NCBI RefSeq assembly: GCF_019966535.1 | Contig: NZ_JAIMID010000011.1 | Span: 122,484 to 186,483 of the forward strand | Direction: 5' to 3' | Source: Mesobacterium pallidum | Lineage (GTDB): Bacteria > Pseudomonadota > Alphaproteobacteria > Rhodobacterales > Rhodobacteraceae | DNA length: 64,000 nt | The notes under the pieces: model-generated | The model's database searches: none | The model's input: the letters and a program-made list of their open reading frames with translations, nothing else | Told to the model about the DNA's origin: nothing | Shown here: positions 15,827-23,469 of the stretch, piece by piece | Layout: each line of letters begins with the position of its first letter | Position numbering within the stretch: the stretch's first letter is position 1 | Made by a program: the position numbers and the translations under genes

Positions 15827-16371
15827 CAGTTCGCCTCGATCCCGGTGGGAGCGCCGTCGAGCGTTTGGGTGTTCTTTTCCTCCCAGTAGGCGCGGATGCC
15901 CTCGGGGCCCTTGTCATTTGCCCAGGTCTCGAGCGTGTCGCGCTCGGATCTGAACTCCATGAAGGGCACGGCGTAACCGCAGGAGGTCTGCACCAGCGTG
16001 ACATCCATGTCGTAGACCTGCCGCGCGCCGGGCGGGTTGCCGAACTGCGCAACCATGTCGTCCCAGTCGGGCGCGTCATGGTGCAGGGTCCGCGCCGTGC
16101 CGAAGGCGCGCAGGATCAGCGGGCGCGTGGTGGTGCTGCACCACATCACCGTCATGCGGTTGACTTGCGCCAGGTGCCCGGCGGTCTCGTTCCCCGAGCC
16201 GGTGAGGTTCAACCAGATCAGCCGGTTCGGCCCCAGCACGCGCAGGCTGTCGCGGCCCTTGGGCGAGACGTTCACATGGCCCGTCGCCGCCGCCGTGGCG
16301 ACAAAGAACATGTGCTGCTCGGCGATGAACCGGGTGTGGGCCTCTTCGAAGGCGGGGAATTGCTTGGCCAT
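15823..16371 (-). CDS. pyridoxamine 5'-phosphate oxidase-like flavoprotein
   Basis: The 182-residue protein has the split-barrel flavin-binding fold of PNPOx-like proteins. The sequence MFFVATAAATGHVNVSPKG and VLGPNRLIWLNLTGSGNETA correspond to the core strands, and NRMTVMWCSTTTRPLILRAFG to the next. It is not the biosynthetic PdxH, because the C-terminal PdxH signature is absent. It starts 3 bases after the glmS stop codon and overlaps the AlkD-like gene, so it is cotranscribed with glmS. Substrate unknown. Confidence 0.85.
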   Translation of the reverse strand: MAKQFPAFEEAHTRFIAEQHMFFVATAAATGHVNVSPKGRDSLRVLGPNRLIWLNLTGSGNETAGHLAQVNRMTVMWCSTTTRPLILRAFGTARTLHHDAPDWDDMVAQFGNPPGARQVYDMDVTLVQTSCGYAVPFMEFRSERDTLETWANDKGPEGIRAYWEEKNTQTLDGAPTGIEANW

Positions 16372-16374
16372 GGC

Positions 16375-18198
16375 TTACTCCACCGTGACGGATTTCGCGA
16401 GGTTGCGGGGCTGGTCCACGTCGGTGCCCTTGGCGACGGCCGCGTAATAGGCCAGCAGCTGAGCGGGGATGGCGTAGAGGATCGGGGCCAACAGGGCCGG
16501 CACCTCGGGCAGGGTCAGGAGGGTCATGCAGTCTTCGCCCGCCCGTTTCGCACCTGCGGCGTCGGTCATCAGCACCACCTGGGCGCCGCGCGCGATCACC
16601 TCTTGCATGTTCGACACGGTCTTGTCGAAAAGCCCGTCGTGCGGCGCCATGACGATCACCGGCACGTCGCGTTCGATCAGCGCGATGGGGCCGTGCTTGA
16701 GTTCGCCCGATGCATAGCCTTCGGCGTGGATGTAGCTGATTTCCTTGAGTTTCAGCGCACCTTCCAGTGCCAGGGGATACATCGCGCCCCGACCCAGGAA
16801 CAGCACGTCGCGCGCCTCGGAGATCTTGCGGGCGGCGGCGTCCACGTCGCGGGCAAGGTCCAGCGCATGGTTCAAATGGCCAGGCAGACCGCGCAGGGCG
16901 CTGAGGTGATCGGCCAGCGCGTCGTCGCTGAGATGCCCGCGGGCATGGGCGGCTTTCAGCGCCATCAGCAGCAGCACGGTCAGCTGGCAGGTGAAGGCCT
17001 TGGTCGAGGCGACGCCGATCTCGACCCCGGCATGGATCGGCAGGGCCAGGTCGCTTTCCCGCGCGATCGAGCTTTCGGCCACGTTGACCACCGACAGGAT
17101 CCGGTCGGCCTTGCCCGTGCTGTAGCGCAGCGCGGCGAGCGTGTCCGCCGTCTCGCCCGACTGGCTGACGAACAGCGCGGCGGTGCCGGGCGACACCGGG
17201 GGTTCGCGGTAGCGGAATTCGGAGGCGATATCGACCTCGACCGGCAGGCGGGCGAGCTGTTCGAACCAGTACTTCGCCGTCAGGCAGGCGTAGAAGGCGG
17301 TGCCGCAGGCGACCATGGTCATGCGCTCGACCCTGGTGAAATCCACGCCAGCCCCGGGCAGCACGACGTCGCGGCCATCCTCGCTGAGGTAGGCATTGAC
17401 GCATTCGCCGATCACGGTCGGCTGCTGCATGATTTCCTTCATCATGAAGTGCTTGTAGCCGCCCTTGTCGACCCGGGCGCTGTCCACATGCACCTGCCGG
17501 ACCTCGCGGTTGGCGCGGGTCCCGTTGGCATCGACGATGTCGAGCGTCGTGCGGGTGACGACCGCGCGGTCGCCTTCCTCGAGATAGGTGATCCGGTCGG
17601 TCAGCGGCGACAGCGCGATCGCGTCCGAGCCGACGAACATCTCGCCATCCCCGTGCCCGATGGCGAGCGGAGAGCCCTTGCGGGCGGCGATCAGCAGGTC
17701 GTCCTGACCTTCGAAGAGGAAGACCAGCGCAAAGGCGCCCTCGAGCCGCGCGAGTGTGGCATCGACCGCCTGAACGGCGTTCATCCCGGCCTGCATGGCC
17801 TGTTCGACCAGCAGCACGACGGTTTCGGTGTCGGTCTCGGTCGCGAACTCGACGCCCTTGGCGGACAGCTCGGCGCGCAGGTCGCGGTAATTCTCGATGA
17901 TGCCGTTGTGCACCACGGCGACGCCGCCCGCGCGGTGCGGGTGGGCGTTGGTGGTGTTCGGCGCGCCGTGGGTGGCCCAGCGGGTGTGGCCGATCCCGGC
18001 CTTGCCGGCGAGCGGTTCGTGCACCAAGAGGTCCGAAAGGTTCACCAGCTTGCCGACCGCGCGGCGGCGGTCCAGCGTCCCGTGGTTCAGCGTGGCGATG
18101 CCCGCGCTGTCATAGCCGCGATACTCGAGCCGCTTGAGCGCCTCGACCAGCAGGGGGGCCGCCTCGTGATTGCCTAAGACCCCGACGATTCCGCACAT
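16375..18198 (-). CDS. glmS: glutamine-fructose-6-phosphate aminotransferase (isomerizing)
   Basis: The 607-residue enzyme makes glucosamine-6-phosphate from fructose-6-phosphate and glutamine, the first step to UDP-GlcNAc. The N-terminal amidotransferase starts MCGIVGVLGN, with the catalytic cysteine exposed after Met removal. LEYRGYDSAGIA (28-39) follows. Two SIS sugar-isomerase domains occupy the second half, and the C-terminus DQPRNLAKSVTVE is the conserved active-site tail. It starts 2 bases after the glmU stop codon, so the two consecutive pathway steps are translated together. No glmS ribozyme would be expected or was seen. Confidence 0.98.
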   Translation of the reverse strand: MCGIVGVLGNHEAAPLLVEALKRLEYRGYDSAGIATLNHGTLDRRRAVGKLVNLSDLLVHEPLAGKAGIGHTRWATHGAPNTTNAHPHRAGGVAVVHNGIIENYRDLRAELSAKGVEFATETDTETVVLLVEQAMQAGMNAVQAVDATLARLEGAFALVFLFEGQDDLLIAARKGSPLAIGHGDGEMFVGSDAIALSPLTDRITYLEEGDRAVVTRTTLDIVDANGTRANREVRQVHVDSARVDKGGYKHFMMKEIMQQPTVIGECVNAYLSEDGRDVVLPGAGVDFTRVERMTMVACGTAFYACLTAKYWFEQLARLPVEVDIASEFRYREPPVSPGTAALFVSQSGETADTLAALRYSTGKADRILSVVNVAESSIARESDLALPIHAGVEIGVASTKAFTCQLTVLLLMALKAAHARGHLSDDALADHLSALRGLPGHLNHALDLARDVDAAARKISEARDVLFLGRGAMYPLALEGALKLKEISYIHAEGYASGELKHGPIALIERDVPVIVMAPHDGLFDKTVSNMQEVIARGAQVVLMTDAAGAKRAGEDCMTLLTLPEVPALLAPILYAIPAQLLAYYAAVAKGTDVDQPRNLAKSVTVE

Positions 18199-18200
18199 GT

Positions 18201-19556
18201 CTACTCTGCCTCTTGTTTTTTCAGGGCGCGCAGACGGTCCATGAACCGCACCGCGAACCCGTCCTTGTTGTCCTGCTTCGAACGTCCCACGGCCATGGCG
18301 CCCGCGGGCACGTCGCGGGTGACGACCGTGCCCGTCGCGGTCATCGCCGCATCGCCCACGGTCACGGGCGCGACCAGCATGGTGTTCGACCCGATGAAGG
18401 CGCGTTTGCCGATGGTCGTGCGGTGCTTGAAGACACCGTCGTAATTGCAGGTGATGGTGCCGGCGCCCACGTTGGTGCCTTCGCCCACGTCGGCGTCGCC
18501 GATGTAGCTGAGGTGGTTGACCTTGGCCCCCTCATCGATGATCGCGTTCTTGACCTCGACGAAATTGCCGACATGCACCTTTTCGGCCAGTTCCGCGCCG
18601 GGGCGCAAGCGGGCGAAGGGGCCGACGGTGGCGCCCTGGCTGACGTGGCAGCCTTCGAGATGGCTGAAAGACCGGATGGTCGCGCCGGATTCAATGGTCA
18701 CGCCGGGGCCGAAGACCACGTTGGGCTCGATCACGCTGTCGCGGCCGATATAGGTGTCATGGGCCAGGAAAACCGTCTCGGGTGCAACCAAAGTGACGCC
18801 GATGTCCAGCAGCTCGGCCCGGGCGCGCGCCTGGAAGGCCGCCTCGGCCCGGGCGAGGTCGGCGCGGGAATTGACGCCCATCGTCTCGGATTCGTCGCAG
18901 GCGATGGCGGTGGCCGTCAACCCGCGCGCACTGGCGATTTCGACGATGTCGGTCAGGTAGTACTCGCCGGCCGCATTGTCGTTGCCGACCGCGTCGATCA
19001 GGTCGAACAGCAGCTTGGCGTCCGCCATCACGAGGCCGGAGTTGCAGAGCGTGATCTTGCGCTCTTCGTCCGTCGCGTCCTTGTACTCGACGATCCGGGT
19101 CAGCGCCTCTCCGTCCATGATCAAGCGGCCATAGCGGGCGGGGTCCGCCGCCTCGAAGCCCAGCACGACCACGTCGGCCTTGCTGCGCGCCTCGGCCATG
19201 GCTTCCAGAGTTTCGGGCCGGATGAAGGGCGTATCGGCGTAAAGCACCAGCGCGTCACCGTCGAAGCCATCGAGCAACGGTTTCGCCTGCGCCACCGCAT
19301 GGGCGGTGCCCAGCCTTTCGGCCTGCACGACGGTCTGGGCGGCGGGGTTCCACTCCTCGGCCTCGGCCTGCACCGCCTCGGCGCCGTGACCGGCCACGAC
19401 GACCAGCCGCGACGGCTCCAGCATGGCGCCCGCGTTCATCGCATGGGCCAGCAGCGGCGCGCCGGCCACCGGGTGCAGGACCTTGGGCAGGTCCGAGTTC
19501 ATGCGCGTGCCCTGGCCCGCCGCCAGGATGATGAGTGCGGTTGCACCGGTGGTCAT
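18201..19556 (-). CDS. glmU: bifunctional N-acetylglucosamine-1-phosphate uridyltransferase/acetyltransferase
   Basis: The 451-residue GlmU acetylates glucosamine-1-phosphate and then makes UDP-GlcNAc for peptidoglycan, lipopolysaccharide and capsule. The N-terminal pyrophosphorylase has LAAGQGTRMNSDLPKVLHPV (12-31). The C-terminal half is a left-handed beta-helix of hexapeptide repeats, with NHLSYIGDADVGEGTNVGAG and ITCNYDGVFKHRT. It is the first gene of the leftward operon with glmS, and its upstream region of 141 bases is shared divergently with gph. Confidence 0.98.
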   Translation of the reverse strand: MTTGATALIILAAGQGTRMNSDLPKVLHPVAGAPLLAHAMNAGAMLEPSRLVVVAGHGAEAVQAEAEEWNPAAQTVVQAERLGTAHAVAQAKPLLDGFDGDALVLYADTPFIRPETLEAMAEARSKADVVVLGFEAADPARYGRLIMDGEALTRIVEYKDATDEERKITLCNSGLVMADAKLLFDLIDAVGNDNAAGEYYLTDIVEIASARGLTATAIACDESETMGVNSRADLARAEAAFQARARAELLDIGVTLVAPETVFLAHDTYIGRDSVIEPNVVFGPGVTIESGATIRSFSHLEGCHVSQGATVGPFARLRPGAELAEKVHVGNFVEVKNAIIDEGAKVNHLSYIGDADVGEGTNVGAGTITCNYDGVFKHRTTIGKRAFIGSNTMLVAPVTVGDAAMTATGTVVTRDVPAGAMAVGRSKQDNKDGFAVRFMDRLRALKKQEAE

Positions 19557-19697
19557 GTGGGTCTGCCCGTCGTCTGTTTTGTCTTTGCGCCCCTTTTAGC
19601 CTTGTGTCTGCCTGCTGGAAAGCGCTGCGGCGTTCAACTTGGGTTGCGGCTTGTGTCAGATCGGGGCAGGGTCGCGCCGATCTGGGAAAGGGCGGAT

Positions 19698-20360
19698 ATG
19701 GGCACGGTCATCTTCGATCTGGACGGCACGCTGGCGGATACCTCGGGCGACCTGCTGGCTGCGGCCAACCATTGCTTTCGCGGCATGGGTCTGGGCGACC
19801 TGCTGGGCCCGGGTGACGCAGGCGTCGCGCTGCGCGGCGGCAAGGCCATGCTGCGCGCGGGGCTGACCCGCGCCGGGCGGCTGGACGAGGACGTGATCGA
19901 GCGCTGGTATCCCGAGCTGCTGAGCGCCTATGGCGAGGCTTTGGACGTGCACACCGTGCTGTACCCCGGCGCGATGGAGAGCATTGCGCGGATGGCCGGC
20001 GACGGGTTCAACATTGGCATCTGCACCAACAAGCCCGAGGCGCTGGCCGAGGAGTTGCTGCGTCGCTTGGGCATCCGCGACGCCTTTGCCAGCATGGTCG
20101 GCGCCGACACGCTGCCGGTGCGCAAGCCCGATCCCGAGCCGCTGCGCGAGGCGGCGCGGCGTGCGGGCGGCGATCCCGCGCGCTGCCTGCTGGTCGGCGA
20201 CAGCATCACCGACCGCGATACCGCCCGCAATGCCGGGGTGCCCTGCGTGCTCGTGGGCTTCGGCCCGGCGGGCGGCGACATGGCGGCGCTGGAGCCCGAA
20301 GCCATCATCGCCCATTTCGACGAGCTGCCCGAGGTGGCAGCGCGCTTGCTGGAGGTCTGA
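19698..20360 (+). CDS. gph: phosphoglycolate phosphatase-like HAD hydrolase
   Basis: The 220-residue protein is a HAD phosphatase of the Gph type, which removes the 2-phosphoglycolate produced by DNA repair or RuBisCO oxygenation. HAD motif I is FDLDGTLADT (residues 5-14), motif II ICTNKPEAL (near 110), motif III K in VRKPDPEP and motif IV LVGDSITDRDTA. A cap domain lies between motifs I and II. The ATG at 19698 follows GGGAAAGGGCGGAT. The stop is directly followed by the next gene's ATG. Exact substrate within Gph-like HADs is not certain. Confidence 0.9.
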   Translation: MGTVIFDLDGTLADTSGDLLAAANHCFRGMGLGDLLGPGDAGVALRGGKAMLRAGLTRAGRLDEDVIERWYPELLSAYGEALDVHTVLYPGAMESIARMAGDGFNIGICTNKPEALAEELLRRLGIRDAFASMVGADTLPVRKPDPEPLREAARRAGGDPARCLLVGDSITDRDTARNAGVPCVLVGFGPAGGDMAALEPEAIIAHFDELPEVAARLLEV

Positions 20361-21548
20361 ATGGAGCGTTTCACCGGCAATTTCACCCAGCAGGAGCCGA
20401 TCCCCGAAGAGGCCATCGCCCGCGCGGTCGAGGTCATGCGCTCGGGCCGGCTGCACCGTTACAACCTCTCCCCCGGCGAAGAGGGCGAGGTGAGCACGCT
20501 TGAGCGGGAATTCGCCGCGGCCATGGGGTCGACCTATTGCCTGGCCGTCGCCTCGGGCGGCTACGCGCTGGCCTGCGCGCTGCGGGCGGTGGGCGTCCAA
20601 CCGGGCGACACGGTTCTGACCAACGCCTTCACCCTGGCCCCGGTCCCGGGCGCCATCGCCAGCGTCGGGGCCGTGCCGGTCTTTGTCGGCGTGACCGAAG
20701 GGCTGGTGATCGACCTCGACGACCTCGCCGCCAAGGCAGGAGAGGCCAAGGTGCTGATGCTCAGCCACATGCGCGGGCACCTCGCGGACATGGACCGGCT
20801 GATGGCGATCTGCGACGCGGCCGGCATCACGGTGATCGAGGATTGCGCCCACACCATGGGCGCACGCTGGAACGGGCGCCTGTCGGGCACCGACGGGGCG
20901 GTGGGCTGCTATTCGACCCAGACCTACAAGCACATGAACTCGGGCGAAGGCGGGCTGCTGGTCACCGACGACCCCGAGATCGCGGCGCGGGCGGTGATGC
21001 TGTCCGGATCCTACATGCTGTACGGAACACATACGGCCGCGCCGGGGCCCGAGGTGTTCGACGAGATCAAGTACCACACGCCCAATGTCTCGGGCCGGAT
21101 GGACCACCTGCGCGCCGCGATCCTGCGGCCGCAACTCGCGCGGCTGACCGAGCAATGCGAGCGGTGGAACGAACGCTATCGCGCGGTCGAGGACGGCTTG
21201 CGCGGCACGCCGGGTCTCACGGTGGTCGAGCGGTCCGCGGCGGAATATTATGTCGGCAGTTCGATCCAGTTCCTGCTGCTCGACTGGCCCGAGGCCAAGC
21301 TGCTGGACGTGGTCGCCCGCTGCAAGGCGCGCGGGGTCGAGCTGAAATGGTTCGGCGGGGCCGAGCCGGTGGGCTTCACCTCGCGCTACGACAGTTGGCG
21401 CTATGCACCAAGCGCGCCAATGCCGGCCAGCGACCGGGTGCTGAAAGCGATCCTCGACATGCGTCTGCCGCTGACCTTCGAGCTTGAGGACTGCGCGCTG
21501 ATCGCCCGTATCATCCGGGCAGAAGTCGGCGCTGTCTGGCAGGGTTAG
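20361..21548 (+). CDS. DegT/DnrJ/EryC1/StrS-family PLP aminotransferase
   Basis: The 395-residue protein is a fold-type I aminotransferase of the sugar-aminotransferase family. The PLP-binding lysine is Lys190 in TQTYKHMNSGEGG, and VIEDCAHTMGA (158-168) supplies the pyridine-contacting acidic residue. These enzymes usually put amino groups on nucleotide-linked keto-sugars for surface glycans. No sugar dehydratase or epimerase is nearby, so the substrate is open. The ATG abuts the gph stop codon, with GGAGG inside gph as its ribosome site. Its 3' end overlaps the convergent small gene by 4 bases. Confidence 0.88.
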   Translation: MERFTGNFTQQEPIPEEAIARAVEVMRSGRLHRYNLSPGEEGEVSTLEREFAAAMGSTYCLAVASGGYALACALRAVGVQPGDTVLTNAFTLAPVPGAIASVGAVPVFVGVTEGLVIDLDDLAAKAGEAKVLMLSHMRGHLADMDRLMAICDAAGITVIEDCAHTMGARWNGRLSGTDGAVGCYSTQTYKHMNSGEGGLLVTDDPEIAARAVMLSGSYMLYGTHTAAPGPEVFDEIKYHTPNVSGRMDHLRAAILRPQLARLTEQCERWNERYRAVEDGLRGTPGLTVVERSAAEYYVGSSIQFLLLDWPEAKLLDVVARCKARGVELKWFGGAEPVGFTSRYDSWRYAPSAPMPASDRVLKAILDMRLPLTFELEDCALIARIIRAEVGAVWQG

Positions 21549-21733
21549 GACTTTGCCCTGATGGCGTCGATCGCCATGAGTTGGCTTTCAAAGCCGCCAA
21601 GGTGGTACGACCCGTCCTTGTAGATCGAAAAGTCATCGGCGCCGATGACCCTGCGGGTCTGCACGATCTCGAACTCATGCCCGCTTGAATATATCACGTC
21701 GACCACCTGCCTGTCGGCGCCGTACTTGCTCAT
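21545..21733 (-). CDS. small protein of unknown function
   Basis: The 62-residue protein begins MSKYGADRQVVDVIYSSGHE, with an AGAGGG ribosome site 7 bases upstream. It is polar, with likely beta-strands and no membrane segment. It is convergent with, and overlaps by 4 bases, the DegT aminotransferase. No family recognised. Confidence 0.6.
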   Translation of the reverse strand: MSKYGADRQVVDVIYSSGHEFEIVQTRRVIGADDFSIYKDGSYHLGGFESQLMAIDAIRAKS

Positions 21734-21790
21734 GATCTGCCCTCTTCCCAATCGCCCGCTTCGAAAATATGCAGGAACTGGAAGGCAATC

Positions 21791-21823
21791 AATGGGGGAG
21801 GCGGTCAAACAACCTCCCCCATT
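21791..21823 (-). terminator. terminator-like hairpin after the stress-protein gene
   Basis: AATGGGGGAGG (21791-21801) pairs with CCTCCCCCATT (21813-21823) over 11 bases around an 11-base loop. It lies 18 bases past the stop of the leftward gene at 21842. The T-tract is weak. Confidence 0.5.
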
Positions 21824-21841
21824 GCGGGAGTGTGGTGTCGA

Positions 21842-22312
21842 TCAGAAGACGATCAGCCCGTGATCGCCGACATCTGGCGTCTCATCGGTCAGATTTGCCT
21901 TGGCGATCTCGTACATGAAGCCCGCGGCCCCGTCCGTGGCCCAGATTTCCGCCGTCTTCGGCGTGAACTTGATCAGCCGCACCTTGGGATCGTCGCGGCC
22001 CTTGTCGAACCAGGCGCCGGCGACGGGCGACCACAGTTCATCAAGCTTTGACTCGTTCTTTTCTTGGGTCAGCGTGCCCTCGACCCGGGCATAAAGATGC
22101 GCCTTGCTGTCGGCCACGACATGGGTCGCCTGTGCGCTGCCGTGGCAGGCGCGTTCCACATCCGTGCCCTCGGCGGTGATGAAGTAGAGCACGCCTTCGT
22201 CCTTGTCGGCGAAATGGCTCATCGGCGTCATCTCGGCGCCGCCCGCCTCGAGCATGCCGGCCTGCGCCTTGTCGATGCGGTTCCAGAACTCGGATTTCAG
22301 ATCTTGTGCCAT
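21842..22312 (-). CDS. general stress protein 26-like PNPOx-family protein
   Basis: The 156-residue protein starts MAQDLKSEFWNRIDKAQAGM and contains MSHFADKDEGVLYFITAEGT, typical of the general-stress-protein-26 branch of split-barrel flavin-binding proteins. It continues HLYARVEGTLTQEKNESKLD and LWSPVAGAWFDKGRDDP, which closely match that branch. It is cytoplasmic and probably binds a flavin. It is followed by a terminator-like hairpin. Regulation was not evident. Confidence 0.88.
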   Translation of the reverse strand: MAQDLKSEFWNRIDKAQAGMLEAGGAEMTPMSHFADKDEGVLYFITAEGTDVERACHGSAQATHVVADSKAHLYARVEGTLTQEKNESKLDELWSPVAGAWFDKGRDDPKVRLIKFTPKTAEIWATDGAAGFMYEIAKANLTDETPDVGDHGLIVF

Positions 22313-22442
22313 GGTGGTCGTCTCCTTTCGGTTCGACGGACCAACGCGGCGGGGCGGATCATGTTCCAGCCGCGGGGCGGGGCGGTGCGAGCAGACACGC
22401 GCCCCGGGCCGACGGAGCGCGGCCACGTCCCCCTGGCCGACC

Positions 22443-22889
22443 TCAGTCGGCGCGTCCGCGGATCAGCAGAAGGATCGCGACCGCGATCAACGCTTCGCCC
22501 AGCGCGATGCCGGCACCGCGTTCGATCATCAGCCGACCCAGCACGAGGATCAGCGCCAGCGCGGCGAATGGCCGAACCAGCACGGCCGAGACCAGCATCG
22601 CGCCACAAAGCGCAAAGCCGGCGCGGAACCACGTGTCGATCTGTGCGCCCATCCCGGTGGGCTGCGTCAGCCCGGTCAGCCAGGGCGACGGCGACAGCTC
22701 GACCCCCAGCAGGGGCCAGGTGCCAAGACCGAACAGCACCAGCCCGGGCAGCAGGCACAGGAAATAGGTCACGACGTTGGTCGTCTGTGCCGGAAGCACG
22801 GTATGGTTGTAGATTGTGGTAAGAAAACGCGACACGCGCTTGACGGCGGACGCCTGTTTCAGCTGCTGAAACGCAGGCTCCGAACGCAT
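22443..22889 (-). CDS. membrane protein of unknown function
   Basis: From ATG 22889 the protein is 148 residues (MRSEPAFQQLKQASAVKRVS); an in-frame GTG at 22946 would add 19. Three or four membrane helices are visible: VVTYFLCLLPGLVLFGLG, FRAGFALCGAMLVSAVLV and two short ones near the C-terminus (LALILVLG, ALIAVAILLLI). A loop with PWLTGLTQPTGMG separates the first two. No family was recognised. It is transcribed leftward, 130 bases upstream of the stress-protein gene. Confidence 0.7.
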   Translation of the reverse strand: MRSEPAFQQLKQASAVKRVSRFLTTIYNHTVLPAQTTNVVTYFLCLLPGLVLFGLGTWPLLGVELSPSPWLTGLTQPTGMGAQIDTWFRAGFALCGAMLVSAVLVRPFAALALILVLGRLMIERGAGIALGEALIAVAILLLIRGRAD

Positions 22890-23025
22890 GTCGACCTGTC
22901 TGAGCAGTTTTGGCAAGTTAGCCTCATTCCTTGTTTCGCGCGCCACCTGGCCTCAGGCATGCGGACACGCATTCGTGGTCCCTGGTGCTACCCTGTCACG
23001 AACTGAAACCCGGAAAAAGCGAAAA

Positions 23026-23070
23026 TATGCATGTCGCATGCATAAGTATGTGCGCCGCATGCAAATTTGC
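23026..23070. promoter_or_regulatory. tandem CATGCA dyads, possible operator
   Basis: TATGCATGTCGCATGCATA (23026-23044) has 8-base arms around TCG. The core CGCATGCA recurs exactly 21 bases later (23035 and 23056), followed by the palindrome GCAAATTTGC (23061-23070). Two related sites two helical turns apart are typical of dimeric repressors. The regulator is unknown. Confidence 0.45.
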
Positions 23071-23085
23071 AACGCCATGAAAATG

Positions 23086-23187
23086 CTATGATTTTGCCAG
23101 AATCTCGCGCGAATTACGAGACTTGGTCACGGTTTTTCCACCGAGGACCAAGGCGAGAAGGCAAGTTATCAGGAGGATGTCGAGCAT
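23086..23187 (-). CDS. possible 33-residue membrane peptide
   Basis: An ATG at 23187 with GGAG 6 bases upstream opens 33 codons: one membrane helix (MLDILLITCLLALVLGG) and a basic tail (KTVTKSRNSREILAKS). The size, helix and ribosome site fit a small membrane protein. It could also be chance, as the surrounding DNA shows no coding bias. Confidence 0.3.
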   Translation of the reverse strand: MLDILLITCLLALVLGGKTVTKSRNSREILAKS

Positions 23188-23434
23188 AACGGGCTCCGGT
23201 ATGAAAACTGGTTAACATGTACCACTGAATCGGCACGTGGTCACCTTTCATCCAAGCGTGGCGGAATTGAGGCAAAACTGGTGAATTCTTGCGAAGACAC
23301 TGTGGCACTTGCCTTTTTCCGGATTGCCCGGACCCGCGCGACACTCTGTTTCGATTCGCGCAACGCGAGAAAACGCCGCCTGGACGCGTCCATCGCGAAA
23401 AGGATTGACGGAAATGATGTCCCGGGACTAGAAA

Positions 23435-23448
23435 TGAACAAGCGTTCA
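23435..23448. promoter_or_regulatory. operator-like dyad at the liu operon start
   Basis: TGAACAAGCGTTCA (5-4-5 dyad TGAAC/GTTCA) lies 21 bases before the ivd ATG, just ahead of its GGGAGGGG ribosome site. The form resembles TetR-type operators. A repressor bound here would block transcription or translation of the operon; the regulator is not in the window. Confidence 0.5.
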
Positions 23449-23469
23449 ATTAACGGGAGGGGAGGCCCC

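Larger units (their letters stand above)
22947..23469. other. long intergenic region before the liu operon
   Basis: These 523 bases between the leftward membrane-protein gene and the rightward liu operon are AT-rich for the window. They hold a set of CATGCA dyads (23026-23070), a possible 33-residue membrane peptide on the minus strand (23086-23187) and an operator-like dyad next to the ivd start. Promoters for both directions should be here, but no clear -35/-10 pair was recognised. Confidence 0.5.

Noticed and set aside
23086..23205. PEP-CTERM-like sorting tail (IPEP followed by a membrane helix) on the minus strand
   Set aside because: A stop codon lies four codons before the PEP triplet, so no protein precedes it. 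Only the small 33-residue frame remains possible.
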